Below are positions 33,701 to 45,482 of a DNA stretch of 64,000 bases, one piece after another. Within the stretch, counting starts at the first letter, position 1; each line of letters begins with the position of its first letter. The position numbers and the translations under genes were made by a program. A model generated the notes under the pieces. It was not told the origin of the DNA and did not search any database. It saw only the letters and a list, made by a program, of their open reading frames with translations. This stretch comes from Turritopsis dohrnii. Its lineage: Eukaryota; Cnidaria; Hydrozoa; Anthoathecata; Oceaniidae. The stretch is taken from positions 1,116,001 through 1,180,000 of the forward strand of contig BQMF02000047.1 in assembly GCA_027922465.2 (NCBI GenBank). Direction: 5' to 3'.

Positions 33701-36700
33701 TCAATTTTTCGTTTTTTTTTTCAATTTTCAAGCTGCCATTATGGATTTTCTGAAAGATTTGAAAATGTCAATTTGGGTATTTTTTATAGCTTTTTCGGGT
33801 TTATATTAATTTCCTAAATTTCAGAGGGTGATCTAAAGTAGAAAAAAAGTTATTGAGTCTTGAAAATGACAAAAAAATTCAATTTGGCACCCGTTGAGGT
33901 TAAATTACTCTTACCATGACAACTTCAAATAGACATAACTTTCCAACCGCTTAAGATTTTGACCTGAAATTTTCAGGATCTTCTAATCTTTAATAAATGA
34001 ACAAAATATGCAAAATTTACCAAAATCTGAGAGGGTCACCTGGGGAAGTCCCTTCTGAATTTGCTAAGTTGAGATGGAATGACTCTAAAACAATTTTAAA
34101 ACATATCTGTATGTATTTCACTTTTATTTGCAATACATATACTTTTAATATTGAACTGGAAACCAATTTATTAATGTATATAATATCAAATTGTCAGGTA
34201 TACAAATCACAAGTTAGGCCTCAAAACTTGAACATTTCAAAGTTTTTATCACAGTGACGATATTAAAAATGCTGCACACTATCATAATAAATTGACAGTT
34301 TATTGGAAATGGGCAATCCCTGTAGTAGTCTGTTTATAATTCAAACAGACAACGGTTTTAGATCAGGTTTCTTTTTTTCCATTTCTTAGATAATTGTTTT
34401 GGAACATCTTTTGTGCGGTTTTTTGAATGATATGAATAATTTTCAAGAACCTCTTGCATATTTTGTACAAAAAATTTCCTTCTTTTTGGAATGTTTAAAA
34501 CTTTTATTTTAGTGAGTATATATGATCAATTCTACTTGGTACCAGTCTTTTAATGTCTGATGAAAAATGATTCATGACCTAAATGAACTTTTGCACACAA
34601 ATTTTGTTTATTCCGTTATTCACCACTTTTAGAACAAATTAGATTTTTCAATATTGAAACACATGCTCAAATTTCCATACCTTTTGTTTACTGTGTGCTC
34701 AGGTTCATTAACAGAATTGTGAAAGTGTTGTTTGCTCGAATCAAATTTATTTGAAACCTATAGTGACAAGTTTCTAAAGTTATTTTAAATTTACTAGGTC
34801 ATCAAGAGTATCTCTCGATAACCTTTTACAACTGCTGTATATAAATCATTTCCATATCTCCTCTGCTACATTTATTATGTTCGTTTTGATGACTCGTGAA
34901 AATACCTTTAACCTTCCCTCTTAACTCTTTAGATCAGCTAGAATATCTATCAGCTGCATTGACCTTATTGGATTATAGGTAACAAGTATGTGATGACACA
35001 AGAATGACAAAAAAGCCCAACAAAATAAACAAAAAAAAACATAAAAAACACAAGAAAAACAGCAAGAGCACAAAACAAGAAAGATGTTACTGATAGGATA
35101 AGGAAATATCAGTTTGAAGACCATCAAGTCAGAGAACACAAAGTTATTTTTTTTATTTAAGAAGCCACCTACAGAACTATGTTAGCATATTTTAGGAAAA
35201 TTGTCACTATGAAGAGATATAAAGTCACATCACTTCCAATTATTATTCAGGGTTCACAGCATCTGGAAATTCAGGGGAAAAAAATATGTTTAACAGGAAG
35301 TTTCTGTAATGCCAGGGACCCAAACTTCTATCAATTTTTTTTTTTTTGTTTTTTTTTGTTTTTTTTTGTTTAACTAACATAGTATTGTAATATCTTCAAT
35401 CCTAATTTGAAATGTAAATTGATACTTCTGGATGTGTAATCTTGAATCTTAATCTTAATCGCAGTTTAAGTAGGCAATAAATTCACGAAAAAACAGGGTG
35501 TTTTTAGAGAAAAATCAGGAAAAATGATACCTTTTTAACTCCTTAAAGTCGGGGGAATCAGGGAAAATATTTTGGGAAAAGTGCTACGAACCTTTGTTAT
35601 TGCAAAATAGATAAAATAGAGAGAAAGTAGATTTTAGAAGTTAAATAATGATTAATAATGATTACACTCAATAATAAGAAAATAAGAAAATATTAACTAA
35701 TAAAAAAATAATGTTGAATGTTGAATAAATTTGTATCAAACCTTCACTAAGAATGACCACAGTCAGGTGTTTGGTGTTATTGTAGTGTATTATTTTATTT
35801 AACCAGATAGAATGAATTCTTTGAAATTCAAAGGATGTTTTTTATGTGAAAATGTTTTTGATTGAAATTCAACTTAAGCATGTTTACCTGCTACTTTGTT
35901 TTAATACAGTAAAGAGTCAACTATAGTTCCCTGTTCCCGTTAAATTAATGCCAAGCCAAGAAAAACTTGGCCGAAGGGGGGATTTATACATGCGAATTTT
36001 TCGCGCGAAGTTAATTTTTCGCTGGTGGACCATTGTTTTGGAAAAGTTGATTGTGCAATAAATTTCGCTTCATCGAATTTTTAGTCGTCTACAGTGTAGG
36101 ATTGTCGCTTGTCAAAAATTCGCTTGTGAACCAATCAAAGTACAAATAAAATGCTGATTTAACAGTAATAATTAATTCAGTAATAATTCAGTAGTTTTAT
36201 AAGTAACAGCTTCTTAAATTTATTCATCTTGTTTGTTTACAACCAGCCATGAAAACACTAATTCGAGCGCCAAAGTTTTGTTTGTGTAAATCGAGTTGAG
36301 GCGATTTTTTGCCGCTAAATGAAATATTCGCTGTGTGTAAACCCGCCTTAAATGTATTAACCAGTAATGATCATATTCCCCGTATAGAAAGTTATCTAAA
36401 AGTTTGTGTACCAAGGTAAAGTGAACTTAAAAAAACTTTTGTAGGCACCACACCGTTTCATTTCATATATGCTTAGTTTGGTTTATTCTTTCAGTAACTG
36501 AAATTCGCCATTAATTTTACAGTCTCAACATCTTTTATTATAGCCACTAGCACGTCTAGGTGCTGATGTTCTTGGTATTGATCCGTTACCTGACAATGTT
36601 GAAGCAGCGACAAATCATGCTAAATATGATAAACAGTTAGACAGCTTGAGCTATCAATGCAGTGCGGTTGAAGATCTTAGTGAAACACACCAAAATCATT

Positions 36701-37267
36701 TTGACATCGTAGTTGCTTCAGAGGTTTTAGAACATGTTCAAAGTCCTGATGTCTTTATTAAATCATGCTGTGATGTCATCCAGGTATTTATCCATTAACT
36801 GTGTTATATATCGACCTAATGATTTATTCAGGTTGTTTTGAACCTACTTTAGGGAAAAGATGAATTACTGACATTTTCGTTTACTTCTTTCATAGCCGGG
36901 TGGTCATATATTTGTAACAACCATCAATCGCAATTTATTATCAACTTTGCTGGTGAAGTATGCTGCAGAATATCTATTTCGCATTGTTCCTATGGATACA
37001 CATGATGAAAATAAATTTGTGAAACCTGATGAGTTGACTGACATGCTGAGATCTGGTAAATTGTCTTTTCTTGTAGAAATTTAATGTGAGTTTTATTTGC
37101 AACTAGCGTTACGTTTATTTAACCCTTTCCTTTAAGGTGATATGATAAATTTGAACTACCAAGGAATGTGGATGAATCCTATCACACAGACCTGGTCATG
37201 GAACTCTTCAACCTCATTGAATTATGCATGTTGGGCCAAGAAACCCGATTTCATAAGCGCTAAGTGA
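30756..37267 (+). CDS. COQ3: Ubiquinone biosynthesis O-methyltransferase, mitochondrial (COQ3), 5 exons, 270 residues
   Basis: COQ3 carries out both O-methylations of coenzyme Q synthesis, using S-adenosylmethionine, on the matrix face of the inner mitochondrial membrane within the COQ complex. Exons are 30756-30813, 31363-31586, 36544-36783, 36896-37055 and 37137-37267; every junction has GT-AG and keeps frame. The start MMLKSLVANPFTRESLNSRA is basic, hydroxylated and free of acidic residues except one Glu, as expected of a mitochondrial presequence. It continues with FTNEWWRPGGEYTALRKLNE and SAM motif I VLDVGSGGGILSE (residues 82-94). Next come LARLGADVLGIDP, whose Asp binds the ribose, and FDIVVASEVLEHV. 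The C-terminal part has PGGHIFVTTINRN and NYQGMWMNP. Intron 2 is 5 kb and holds a large fold-back; intron 1 holds a SINE. The protein looks complete and functional. Confidence 0.94.
30970..31225 (+). mobile_element. tRNA-derived SINE in COQ3 intron 1
   Basis: The head contains an A-box-like TGGTAGAGTGC at about 30981 and a B box GGGTTCAACCC at about 31016, separated as in a tRNA. A body without coding capacity follows, and then an A-rich tail (AAAATAAAAAAAATAAAAAA). The internal RNA polymerase III promoter points the same way as COQ3. Confidence 0.8.
31661..34086. mobile_element. Large foldback element in COQ3 intron 2
   Basis: Sequence 31661-32220 is repeated inverted at 33547-34086, beginning AGGGTCATTCCACCTCAACT and ending ..GAGATGGAATGACTCT. 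The arms are about 550 bp and highly similar. Part of the right arm (33547-33880) is also present as a direct copy at 32812-33145, and 32640-32780 resembles 33140-33270, so the centre has been duplicated. TAAA stands at both outer borders, a possible target duplication. RNA from the intron could fold into a long hairpin. Confidence 0.85.
35975..36352. mobile_element. MITE with AAGGCGGGTTTACACA-like ends, COQ3 intron 2
   Basis: The left end reads GAAGGGGGGATTTATACATG and the right end, inverted, AAGGCGGGTTTACACACAGC, both followed by CGAA and TTCGC words. Another copy of the right end lies at 51925-52015. It has no coding capacity. Confidence 0.65.
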
Positions 37268-38402
37268 TGTCGTTGGTTAGTTATATCCAATTCTTAATCT
37301 CTTGTTTGGGTATTTTCCAATACCCTTGTGAGCAGGATTTGCATGAAAAACTACTAAATAAATCACGGCAACATCCCATCATAAAAACTTGCTGCGGTAC
37401 CGGTGGATGGCCGCACTGCCTTGAATGAAAACACAACGACTTTTCAACAAAGTTATTTTGTGATGTCATGAAATGATTTTGCCGGGAAAATACTCCTTGC
37501 GGGCCGAAACTTTCGCAGTTTTTTTGTTGTTTTTCTTTTCTTTTTCTTTTTTTACCATAACGCGAAAGTTTTTTCACCCAAAAAAAAAGTTCAAAAAAGG
37601 AGACGAAATATTTATTTTTGAAGTGTTATTTTTTTTATGTTGTTCTGTTATTGAAAATTAATTTATTACAGCGATTTTTATGCTTTTTTCTTTTTTCTTC
37701 CCGCCAACATTACTCTGAGAGCATCACTTCCTTTTTTTTTTGCTATAAAGCCTGGTTCAGACCTGACGATTACGACGATTAAAATTCAGTGTAGTATGTT
37801 GAGAATGAAATTGCCATAACACGAACTTGCATAACTTAAGACAATTTTACTAAATGTACTCGTTATCAATATTTTACTATCAACAGTAATGTACTCACTG
37901 TGAGAATCCTAAACATTATTTTAGCTAAAACTCAATCGGCATGAATAATTGATAGGAGGCATTTACCAGGAAGCGTATGGTAGCAGTAAACAATGATTTA
38001 TTATCGAATGGTCCGGTGGTTTGCTTACGTTTGACTTTCATTTCTCCATCCATCGGTAGATTGTGAGACGTTCTTGTTGAGAGAACTGTTTGTTTGAGTG
38101 CGCGGAAATTTAAGAAATTGTCCAACTGGAGAAGTATGGCTCAATGGAAGTTTAGGCACATCATTTTTTTTAGAACTATTGTGCAGCTGATGATCTGATG
38201 TTTCTGGTAGCCATAAACCTCAAAATCGATGAATACAGATTGTTTGCTTTGTCGAAATGTTAATTGCATTGTTTGGTAGAGTATTTTAGTGTGACGGCCG
38301 AAGCAACCAAATTTATACGAATTGTGGATCCAAAATTAACATAAACAAATTCAGCAGATACCAAGAAAAATAATCCATCATTTGTAAATTGTTGTTTTCA
38401 TT
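37268..38402. other. Intergenic between COQ3 and PPP1R3-like gene
   Basis: It holds the COQ3 3' region and, at about 37747-37790, a lone MITE end (AGCCTGGTTCAGACCTGACG). Open frames here are short and overlap homopolymer tracts; none is supported. Confidence 0.4.
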
Positions 38403-38990
38403 ATGAATGCTGTTTCATGTTTCTCTCCGAAGATTTATGGGAAGAACAATCTAGTTGTCGATGGTGATTTTCTGAAGTTTTCGCAACCAAAAATTGCCAT
38501 TGGAAAAAAAGTACATTTTGCAGACGAGCTTGAAGGAGGGGTTTTGTGTGTAACGATACTTTTCGAAACTTCTCCCATTATTTATAAACCGAAGTTGAGT
38601 TTTCGGCAGCGGTCACCAACTGTCGGTCGTGTAAGTCGATACCGTTTCGTCTATAACGAGACTCGTTTGTTACTGAAACATGTTTGCGTCGTTGCGTACG
38701 GTTATACCAACGAAAATATTTTCGGTGGAATTGCTGTCAAGAATATTGCGTATGAAAAGTCGGTGTTAGTTCGGGCAACCGAGGATAAGTGGGAAACATT
38801 TCGTGACATTCCCTGTAAATACATTCATCAGGATTATTCTGGCCAGATAGACCATTTTGTTTTTTTGTTATCAAGATATGATTGTAAAAAGCTTGCAAGC
38901 TTTGAATTCGCTGTTCGTTATACTGTTTGTGTTGGCGAATTTTGGGACAACAATAGTGGTTTGAACTATAGTTTTAGAGAAGCTCGATAG
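38403..38990 (+). CDS. PPP1R3: Protein phosphatase 1 regulatory subunit 3 (glycogen-targeting, CBM21), 195 residues
   Basis: This family brings the catalytic subunit of protein phosphatase 1 to glycogen, where it dephosphorylates glycogen synthase and phosphorylase and favours glycogen storage. A single exon starts at ATG 38403. Residues 35-41 (KKVHFAD) are a classic RVxF-type PP1-docking motif. Residues about 88-192 form a CBM21 starch/glycogen-binding domain: VCVVAYGYTNENIFGGIAVK, KSVLVRATEDKW, HFVFLLSRYDC, then FAVRYTVCVGEFWDNNSGLN, where W, D, N, N and G are the conserved glycogen-site signature. Length and intronless structure suit the short liver/ubiquitous forms (3B/3C/3D), but which vertebrate paralogue it equals cannot be said. 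No break is seen. Confidence 0.9.
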   Translation: MNAVSCFSPKIYGKNNLVVDGDFLKFSQPKIAIGKKVHFADELEGGVLCVTILFETSPIIYKPKLSFRQRSPTVGRVSRYRFVYNETRLLLKHVCVVAYGYTNENIFGGIAVKNIAYEKSVLVRATEDKWETFRDIPCKYIHQDYSGQIDHFVFLLSRYDCKKLASFEFAVRYTVCVGEFWDNNSGLNYSFREAR

Positions 38991-39437
38991 CGTCTCAAGG
39001 CAATCTCTATTTACGACAGGCCGAGTATTATTTTCATCGTTTCTTAGAGCTGTTATCTACCAAGCTGAAGAAATTAGAATATTTGTCGATCAGTCTGTCA
39101 GTCTGTGTATTACATTTCAAGTGACCGAACCGTGCTTGCGACAACTGTGCCGTACGCTTTGGTGGGTCTTGAGCTGTCGTACAAAAGCAACTGCAGAGTA
39201 AGGATTGGTGCATGTTATCATGAAAGTGCTCAACAAGGATCATTTTATATTCACATACCATGGTTAACTTTTGCCGAAAATTTCTGACTTCAACTTCACT
39301 TCACCAACACAGTGACTAAACCAGTTCTAAATTATGTCTTCATGTAATTTGTGTTGTGTTTTATCCAATGCTTTTTGACATCTGAATTAAGAGAATGACA
39401 AGGACAGTTGACAGTTGTTCAGGTTATTTACTGTTAA
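38991..39437. other. Downstream region of PPP1R3-like gene
   Basis: Probably 3' untranslated and intergenic sequence. A 60-codon plus-strand frame at 39105-39287 has no recognisable motif and is not called. Confidence 0.4.
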
Positions 39438-40143
39438 TTACAACCTCATCCCCAGGGCTTCTTGCCTTTTTCGATATGCAGATGGCGGCGAAGAAAGCCC
39501 TGGTGCAGGCCGGTCGTTTCTCACTTGTGATTGGTTGTCCAGAATTAAATAATTAAGAAAATATTGCCCTTGGCGTCGAATGAGATTTAAAAAAAAACCC
39601 ATGCCGAGAGAAGTTTCAAAGCCAGAAATGGGAATAAGATTGAAAATATTCTGATGATCTGTTGAGTTATGTTTATGTGAAGGAGTTTTCTACATATATG
39701 ATGATTTTGTAGCATGCTTCCATTCATAAACAGATAAAAATAGTTTCATTGTTAAAGATTTTACCCAGTGAACAAAATTGTCAAAAAATTACTGCGATGA
39801 AGAGCATTTTTATTGGAAATTTTATAGAAATGCACTCCTTCGCAGCACTTTTCCAACACATCTACCGATTGGGAAATGACCTTTTACTCATTAAGGAGTG
39901 TTTGCTTTTTGGTCCCAATTTCTGATGTTTGATGAAAACATTTATAGGCCCGTGGGCCTTGGAAACGTTTTTCAAAGAGAGAACCATCCTAGCTTTCTTA
40001 CGGAGCATGGCACCATCGAGGCACTTTTAGGTCAAAAGACACATAGAGTGGAAGTTCGACATAACTTACTCGATATCTTTGAGCGCTATGTAAAATTTGA
40101 ATAAATTTGAATAAGTAAATAAGCCCTGGGGATGAGGTTGTAA
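39438..40143. mobile_element. MITE with TTACAACCTCATCCCCAGGG ends
   Basis: The 23-base ends TTACAACCTCATCCCCAGGG… and the exact mirror at 40121-40143 bound 706 bp of non-coding DNA. AAT/ATT outside both ends extends the palindrome, so the target site cannot be separated from the repeat. Confidence 0.85.
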
Positions 40144-40239
40144 TTGTAACAACTGTCAAGAAAGCTTTTCTCCCAAGAAAGCTTGATGTTTGATAGTTCA
40201 CCTGATAATATGTAACAAAATTATCTGTCATTACATACC

Positions 40240-40330
40240 GTATTTCCTCTATTAACCACCCGGGCGCTTTATTAAAGTTTTTCGAAGTTTAAGGGGGCGC
40301 TTAAAAGAGGGAGGGGCTATTGATAAAGCA
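40240..40330. repeat. Fragment of a dispersed repeat (CCGTATTTCCTC...CCCGGGCGC)
   Basis: ACCGTATTTCCTCTATTAAC followed by GCGCTTTATTAAAG and GGGGGCGCTTAAAAGAGG resembles the end of a widespread class of animal repeats with exactly this layout. Only one end is present. Confidence 0.5.
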
Positions 40331-40346
40331 CAGCAACAGTATTATT

Positions 40347-40804
40347 TCTTGATTATATCACGATCGAGATTTGTCCACGTTTGAATCCATTGACTAATCG
40401 AGTTTAGTGGAGGACCACGGAGTTTTTAGTTTAGAGAGTTTAGTGGGTTTTTTTTAATTTACGGTCAAAATCTTCTTGATCGTGGTCATATAGCGGCAGT
40501 TAGACCACGTAGGAAACATTAACGATTAGTATAATAGCACGTGGCATTTTTTTAAAAGCGTCGCGGGGAACCATTGCATTGCATCCCCAATGGAACGCGA
40601 CGTTTTTGGGGAAATAGTCCGAGAACCAATAGAGATAACTGACGTTTTCGGAGAACCGCGATAAGGGCGACGGGGTGACGAAAAATTTGGACCTAATTTC
40701 TTTTGGGCAATGCGGCTATGACGTCATCAAAACTTTTGTCACGGGGTTCACACACGGGAAAGGCAGATTTAAACTAGGTAAAAAAATTTTACCCGGGTTA
40801 CTAG
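40347..40804 (+). mobile_element. Nonautonomous Helitron-like copy
   Basis: The 3' end shows a hairpin (GGTAAAAAAATTTTACC) about 10 bases before a terminal CTAG followed by T, the usual Helitron terminus. The body (GTCAAAATCTTCTTGATCGTGGTCATATAGC split here, TTGGGGAAATA, GCGGCTATGACGTCATC) matches the two tandem copies at 59384-60511 in the opposite orientation. The 5' start at TCTTGATTATA is less certain. Confidence 0.6.
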
Positions 40805-41290
40805 TATTATTCTATTAGTAATTAATCCATTATCTAGGAAAACTAGACTAGGCCTCTAGCCTGATGTCCCTCCCCTGCTACCATACCATAAATCCCTTAA
40901 AAGAGCAAAAAGTGCATCACGGATCACATGAAAGAAATACAAACGGATAATGAAAGTGTGTGTTACTAAAAAGTGAGTGTATGTTGTTATATTATCCATA
41001 CAATGTTACTTGAACATTGAGAACGTTTTATTTTTCCATCCTCTTAAAGACTCCGCAGTGATCAAATTGTTCATAGTTTGTTACAGTTTAGTCTTCAGCC
41101 TTTCTCTTCTGATACGTCCCTGTCCTTAATACTTTCCCATTACGTCGATCATCCAGTTATCATTACAAATATATGAAGTGGGGAAATTTATGCAAATAAA
41201 GTCATTATTGAAGAACTAAATACAACATCGTACGTTGTCACATTACACTTTACTTTTCTTTGAATGAGTCGCAAAACTGGGCCTTGCCTT
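40805..41290. other. Intergenic / 3' region of the membrane protein gene
   Basis: AT-rich, no coding sequence seen. It probably includes the 3' untranslated region of the minus-strand gene that stops at 41291. Confidence 0.4.
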
Positions 41291-42077
41291 TCAGAATTTC
41301 ATTGCAGTGCAATTCACGGAATATGACCATGATGGTGCATTACCATGTTTCTCATAATTTGCTGCCTGCACAGCAGCCACAGAAGGTACGAATGGGTTTG
41401 GTGCAGTTCCTTGAGAGATTGGCATCAAGATAAACTGCTGACCGGAGGAGCTGGTAACAAGCTGGGGTTGATGTGCCTGATTGAGATGTTGTAGTTGTGG
41501 TTGAAGATAGGTCAGCTGATGAACAAGGTAATCCATTTGCATCTGTCCAGTAGAACCTATGTGATTATTATATGTTTGTTATTATAATTTATTACACATA
41601 TTAGCATATCGAAAAGATATATCAACAAAGCTTTCTCTTGATACCATCTGTCTTTGTCAATGTACAAACTATATATAATTCAACAAGTCCCAATATAATA
41701 TGTGTGATATATTTGATATGTGAGTAGAAATATTGCAAGAAATCAAAGGTACTCTCATAATTATAGATATATAAGCATACTTTGATTCTCACGACAGAAA
41801 TTGCAATCATCTCCACTACCTTCACAACATCCATCACAGGAACTGGTAAAGCAGTTGAATATTCGAAATCCATACACAGCTGATACAATGGAAAAGACCA
41901 ATTCAAGGGTACTTAATGCAACCAACATCCCATAAATCGGTTGGCCAATGTTTCTGATGATTTTGGAGTGACACTCAAATGGATGATAATAATTGTTAAC
42001 AACTGCAGCCATTCTTTGATAGTTCCGATCAAAGTAATAGTAACTAGCTACTATGGTTTGTTTTGCAATTGTAAAAT
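41291..42077 (-). CDS. C-terminal two exons of a CD20/MS4A-like membrane protein
   Basis: The minus-strand exons are 41781-42077 (acceptor TTTCTTAG, donor GTATGC) and 41291-41556 (acceptor CACATAG, stop at 41291), joined in frame through a split Ser codon. The first exon encodes VASYYYFDRNYQRMAAVVNN, a Cys-containing loop (HPFECHSK), a membrane segment (IYGMLVALSTLELVFSIVSA) and a Cys-rich stretch (FNCFTSSCDGCCEGSGDDC). This resembles the last extracellular loop and fourth helix of CD20/MS4A-type proteins. The second exon is a Gln/Pro-rich cytoplasmic tail (QLTYLQPQLQHLNQAHQPQL). Exons for the first three helices are not found upstream in this window; they may lie beyond later repeats or be lost, so gene integrity is uncertain. 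Confidence 0.6.
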
Positions 42078-43329
42078 CTAAGAAACAAAAGATCTAGAAG
42101 ACTGTGTACTTTACATACATTTGCTGTCTTACATACATTTATCATGCGGTGGTACATTGAATATAATATGCATGTTAAATTACGTCACGAGAGTCCTATT
42201 TGTTATGTTTTATAACATGGTGCTTGTATAATGCAAGTAATTCACCCTGTATCCTTTGGTACTTTTATTTTTTATGTGAACTATTTTGTTCTTAAGTTCA
42301 TCAAAATCATATGTCCAACTTAAGTTAGATAGAGGGCATTTGAAGGCTTTCATTACCGGGTATAGCTCTGTCAGTCCATCAGTCTAGAATGTTCTTTGCG
42401 CCCGCATGTATAACGTATACTGAATTTAAACTTTAATTTGTTCATCTGAAAACAGAAAATATAAGCACATTTATAAAAATGCTATGAGTTGCTTACAAGT
42501 TAACGTTAAGGTCGCCGACGTTTAATTTCTTTCAAATAGCTATAATAGAATAGATTTGTAAAACGTGCTAATCATGTGAGGAACACATAATTTGAAAAGT
42601 ATTTTTATTGTACTGAACTCTGAGATCCACTGACAACGTTTTAGCTCAATTTCCGCACAAGGTTTGACCATCTCAATGGATTTAAACCTGAAGTAGTTTA
42701 TTGGTTCAAAACAAAATGGTTTTCAAAGACCGTAAGAGCCTGAATATTGCTCTTGACGCTGTTTCTTTGTTGTTAAATTGATTTGCACATCTTGAGAATG
42801 ACATTAAAAGCATCGTTTGCAGTCCTTCTTAAATATAAGGACTTAATCTTTATATTCTTAGCCCAGAAATTAAAGCAAAGTATACGAAATTGATGTTCTA
42901 AATACTGCTGCTATCAACAAAAAATGCATGGACATGGACAAAAGAACATGGCAAGTCAAACACATTCTCGTAAACCATACCACGCTCCACTTTTACGACA
43001 TAGCGAAACCTACAAATTTGAAAGTAGATGGAAGCAAACTGAACGGGATAAATGTCATGCTGTACCAGTAATATGATGGAGAATGGATCCTAAGTGCCAT
43101 ATTGTACCAGTTATATGATGGAGAGTGGAGCCTAGTATCATGTGCATCACGATTCATGTCCATACATGAAATCGAAATGCTAGCAGTGAGCTGGAGATGC
43201 CGAAAAATGCACATGTATTTACATGGATTGTCACACTTCAAAATCCAAACCGTCGGTGCCAAAGGTATATGGCCAGGTATCAGAAGTTAATTTTTATGAA
43301 GTAAGCGATACAAATAACATAACTACATA
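42078..43329. other. Region upstream of the membrane protein exons
   Basis: No further exons with splice support were found on the minus strand. Short frames at 42993-43262 repeat a YNWYNMALRIHSP-like unit because of a local direct duplication (ATGATGGAGA.TGGA.CCTA) and are not convincing. Confidence 0.4.
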
Positions 43330-43333
43330 TATA

Positions 43334-43475
43334 TCTATGTTACCTATGTTACCTATGTTACCTGTGTTACCTATGTTACCTATGTTACCTATGTTACCTA
43401 TGTTACCTACGTTACCTGTGTTACCTGTGTTACCTATGTTACCTATGTTACCTATGTTACTTGTGTCTCCTGTGT
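43334..43475. repeat. (TATGTTACC)n nine-base minisatellite
   Basis: About fifteen tandem units of TATGTTACC with G or C variants at one position. They produce an artificial MLPMLPVLP frame. Confidence 0.95.
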
Positions 43476-44364
43476 TAAATACGTGCTACCTATGTTGTAT
43501 ATGTAATTGATGTTAACTAATGCGATGCTACTAATGATAAATGGACATAGATGGATATATGATGGCGTATTTATGTCATAATGTAATGTTTATTTTCAAT
43601 TATTCCGTTATCAGTAGAAACCAAACATGCATAATCAAGAACCGCTGACCACTTTAATTCACGAAGTATAAGAGTTCGGTAAAAATTGGATGATTTCCTG
43701 GATTTTCCCTGCGAGAGAACGCAGGAACTGATGAACATCTGTGTCAGAAAGGACCCAAACAATTACTGGACGTGATGGGTCCCTTATCAACTTTGCGAGT
43801 AACAATACTTCTAAGGTATGTAAAATGTTTAAGAAGTGTTTTACAAAGATATGGTTGGTAAAAAATAGAAAATGACATAGAGTAATAAAACAAATAAAGC
43901 AAGTTTCTGAAACAGATGATGTTATAAACTGCATCTGTACGAACACCTTTTTATGAAACTCTCTTCAGAATTTTCAAAAGTTTAGTCCTGGAAAAAAAAT
44001 GGTAAACGTAAAAATGTTTTCCGACACAACTACTTCCTATAGTTACTCTGATTTGAAATTCTACAAAAATAAGCGAAATAAAAATCAGATAAAAAGACAA
44101 AAGCTTTTTGTTTCAACTATGAAAACTTGTTAAAATTGAAATGAAATATCGAATAAATAACAATAACAAATTTTTGCGGTCACTTCAGTAACATACAATG
44201 ACATAACATAGAACTAGGAAGCATATTTTAAAGGAAATGTGACGGTCACAACAATATTAAAAGCATGTTCAATCAAGCGATCTTTGCAAGTTCTGCTAGT
44301 TCCATAACGTCAATTTTGTTCGCAACCCCAGCAAACACAAAAACGTCTTCAAGACGTCTTTCAA
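43476..44364. other. Intergenic, no gene seen
   Basis: AT-rich. At about 44329 CCCAGCAAACACAAAAACGTC looks like one terminus of a CCCAGC-type element related to 21831-23160; the partner end is missing. Confidence 0.4.
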
Positions 44365-45115
44365 GATATCAAAAGGACGTCTTTAATACGTCTCTATTTG
44401 GTTGCAATCTGTAACGCTTTGACATAGTAACACAGTTGGTCTGCAGTGATCTCGATCCCCAAAAGCATAATATCGATCTTAATAACGAAAATGACAATTT
44501 TGTGCGTATGAATGAAGTCGAGATGGATTTTGAAACATTTCGTTTTTCACCAATCATCTGTGTCAATCGACTATAAAATGCTTGACATTCTCTGCCCATC
44601 ATTCCTCCGTTAACGTTGAATACTAATGGCGTGAAACTTCCATTTTCAACTTGCAACACACGTTCGTTGTAGTGTTTTTTCTTCTCTTCATTTTTCGTGA
44701 AGCACTTCTGTAGGTTATTGTTCCTGTATCGCAGAGCGTTATGGTCAAAGATTGTTACGTCGCAAAATACTCGTTGACCAGGACTCCAAAAACCTACAGC
44801 ACTGATGTCAAGTCTCGCTTCGTCTCCGACGTTTACTGTCTTGTTCATCGAGCTTTTCTCCAGATAGTTTGCTCAGGTTCGGCTCTTTTCCTACGTCTTT
44901 GCAAACTTCATTCAAAAACGAAGCAGTGATATCCCTTACTTCGTTATGTCGTAGCGAAACAAATCCACCCTTTTTGCAGGATAGGACATGCTGCACATCA
45001 AATTGGCACAAGCACGTTCCATTGGTGTTCTTGGAATGAACCGATTGTATCTGAGCCTCAAAGCATCGCAGAATTGATCCTTACTTAGATTGTAATTGAA
45101 CCCATCTTACGGTTG
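44365..45115 (-). pseudogene. 3' fragment of RT element with restriction-like endonuclease domain
   Basis: This is homologous to the C-terminal part of the element at 52387-55730. On the minus strand, NYNLSKDQFCDALRLRYNRF is followed after a frame change by CQFDVQHVLSCKKGGFVSLR with HNEVRD, a Cys/His knuckle. Then come DEARLDISAVGFWSPGQRVF and CDVTIFD, the putative nuclease core with two Asp residues, and VLQVENGSFTPLVFN and SFIRTKLSFSLLRSI. It is separated by the nested elements at 45483-49263 from the more 5' piece at 49670-50045. Confidence 0.8.
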
Positions 45116-45482
45116 CGTTATTAACCAGTTACATGTGCCAGTTTGCTGATTTGCGTTATTACGGTAGCAGCGAAAGCGAATACCGTATTAAAACACCCGT
45201 GGACTACTACTACTCCTCCTCCTCAGCCGAAATGGCAGTTTAGTCTACGATTTAGAGTCTGCGAGACACAACTAATAACGCCATATAAATTCTAGTGAAC
45301 GAACGCAGCCTTCGTATTTTTGAATGTTTTGCATATCAAAAATTTAAAAACACGTTTTCTCTAATATTTTCTAACTGAAGTCATGAAAGAATGAATTATA
45401 ATCAAATAGGTTAACATAAAAATGGGACTGACAGTTACTTATGCGAACTGAAAATACTTTGATACTTGAAATTTGATATATA
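45116..45482. other. Spacer with CCCGTGG-microsatellite repeat
   Basis: Contains ACACCCGTGG with TAC and TCC runs at 45190-45225, shared with 14550-14590. No gene. Confidence 0.5.

Noticed and set aside
37281..37577. 98-codon minus-strand frame after COQ3
   Set aside because: It consists of a Lys-rich homopolymer-driven part and a low-complexity remainder, with no motif or splice support.
39105..39287. 60-codon frame downstream of the PPP1R3-like gene
   Set aside because: No recognisable domain, no upstream coding continuity and an overlapping antisense frame of equal length. It is probably untranslated sequence.
43223..43510. MLPMLPVLP repeat protein
   Set aside because: It is the 9-base minisatellite read in one frame, with no start context or splice support.
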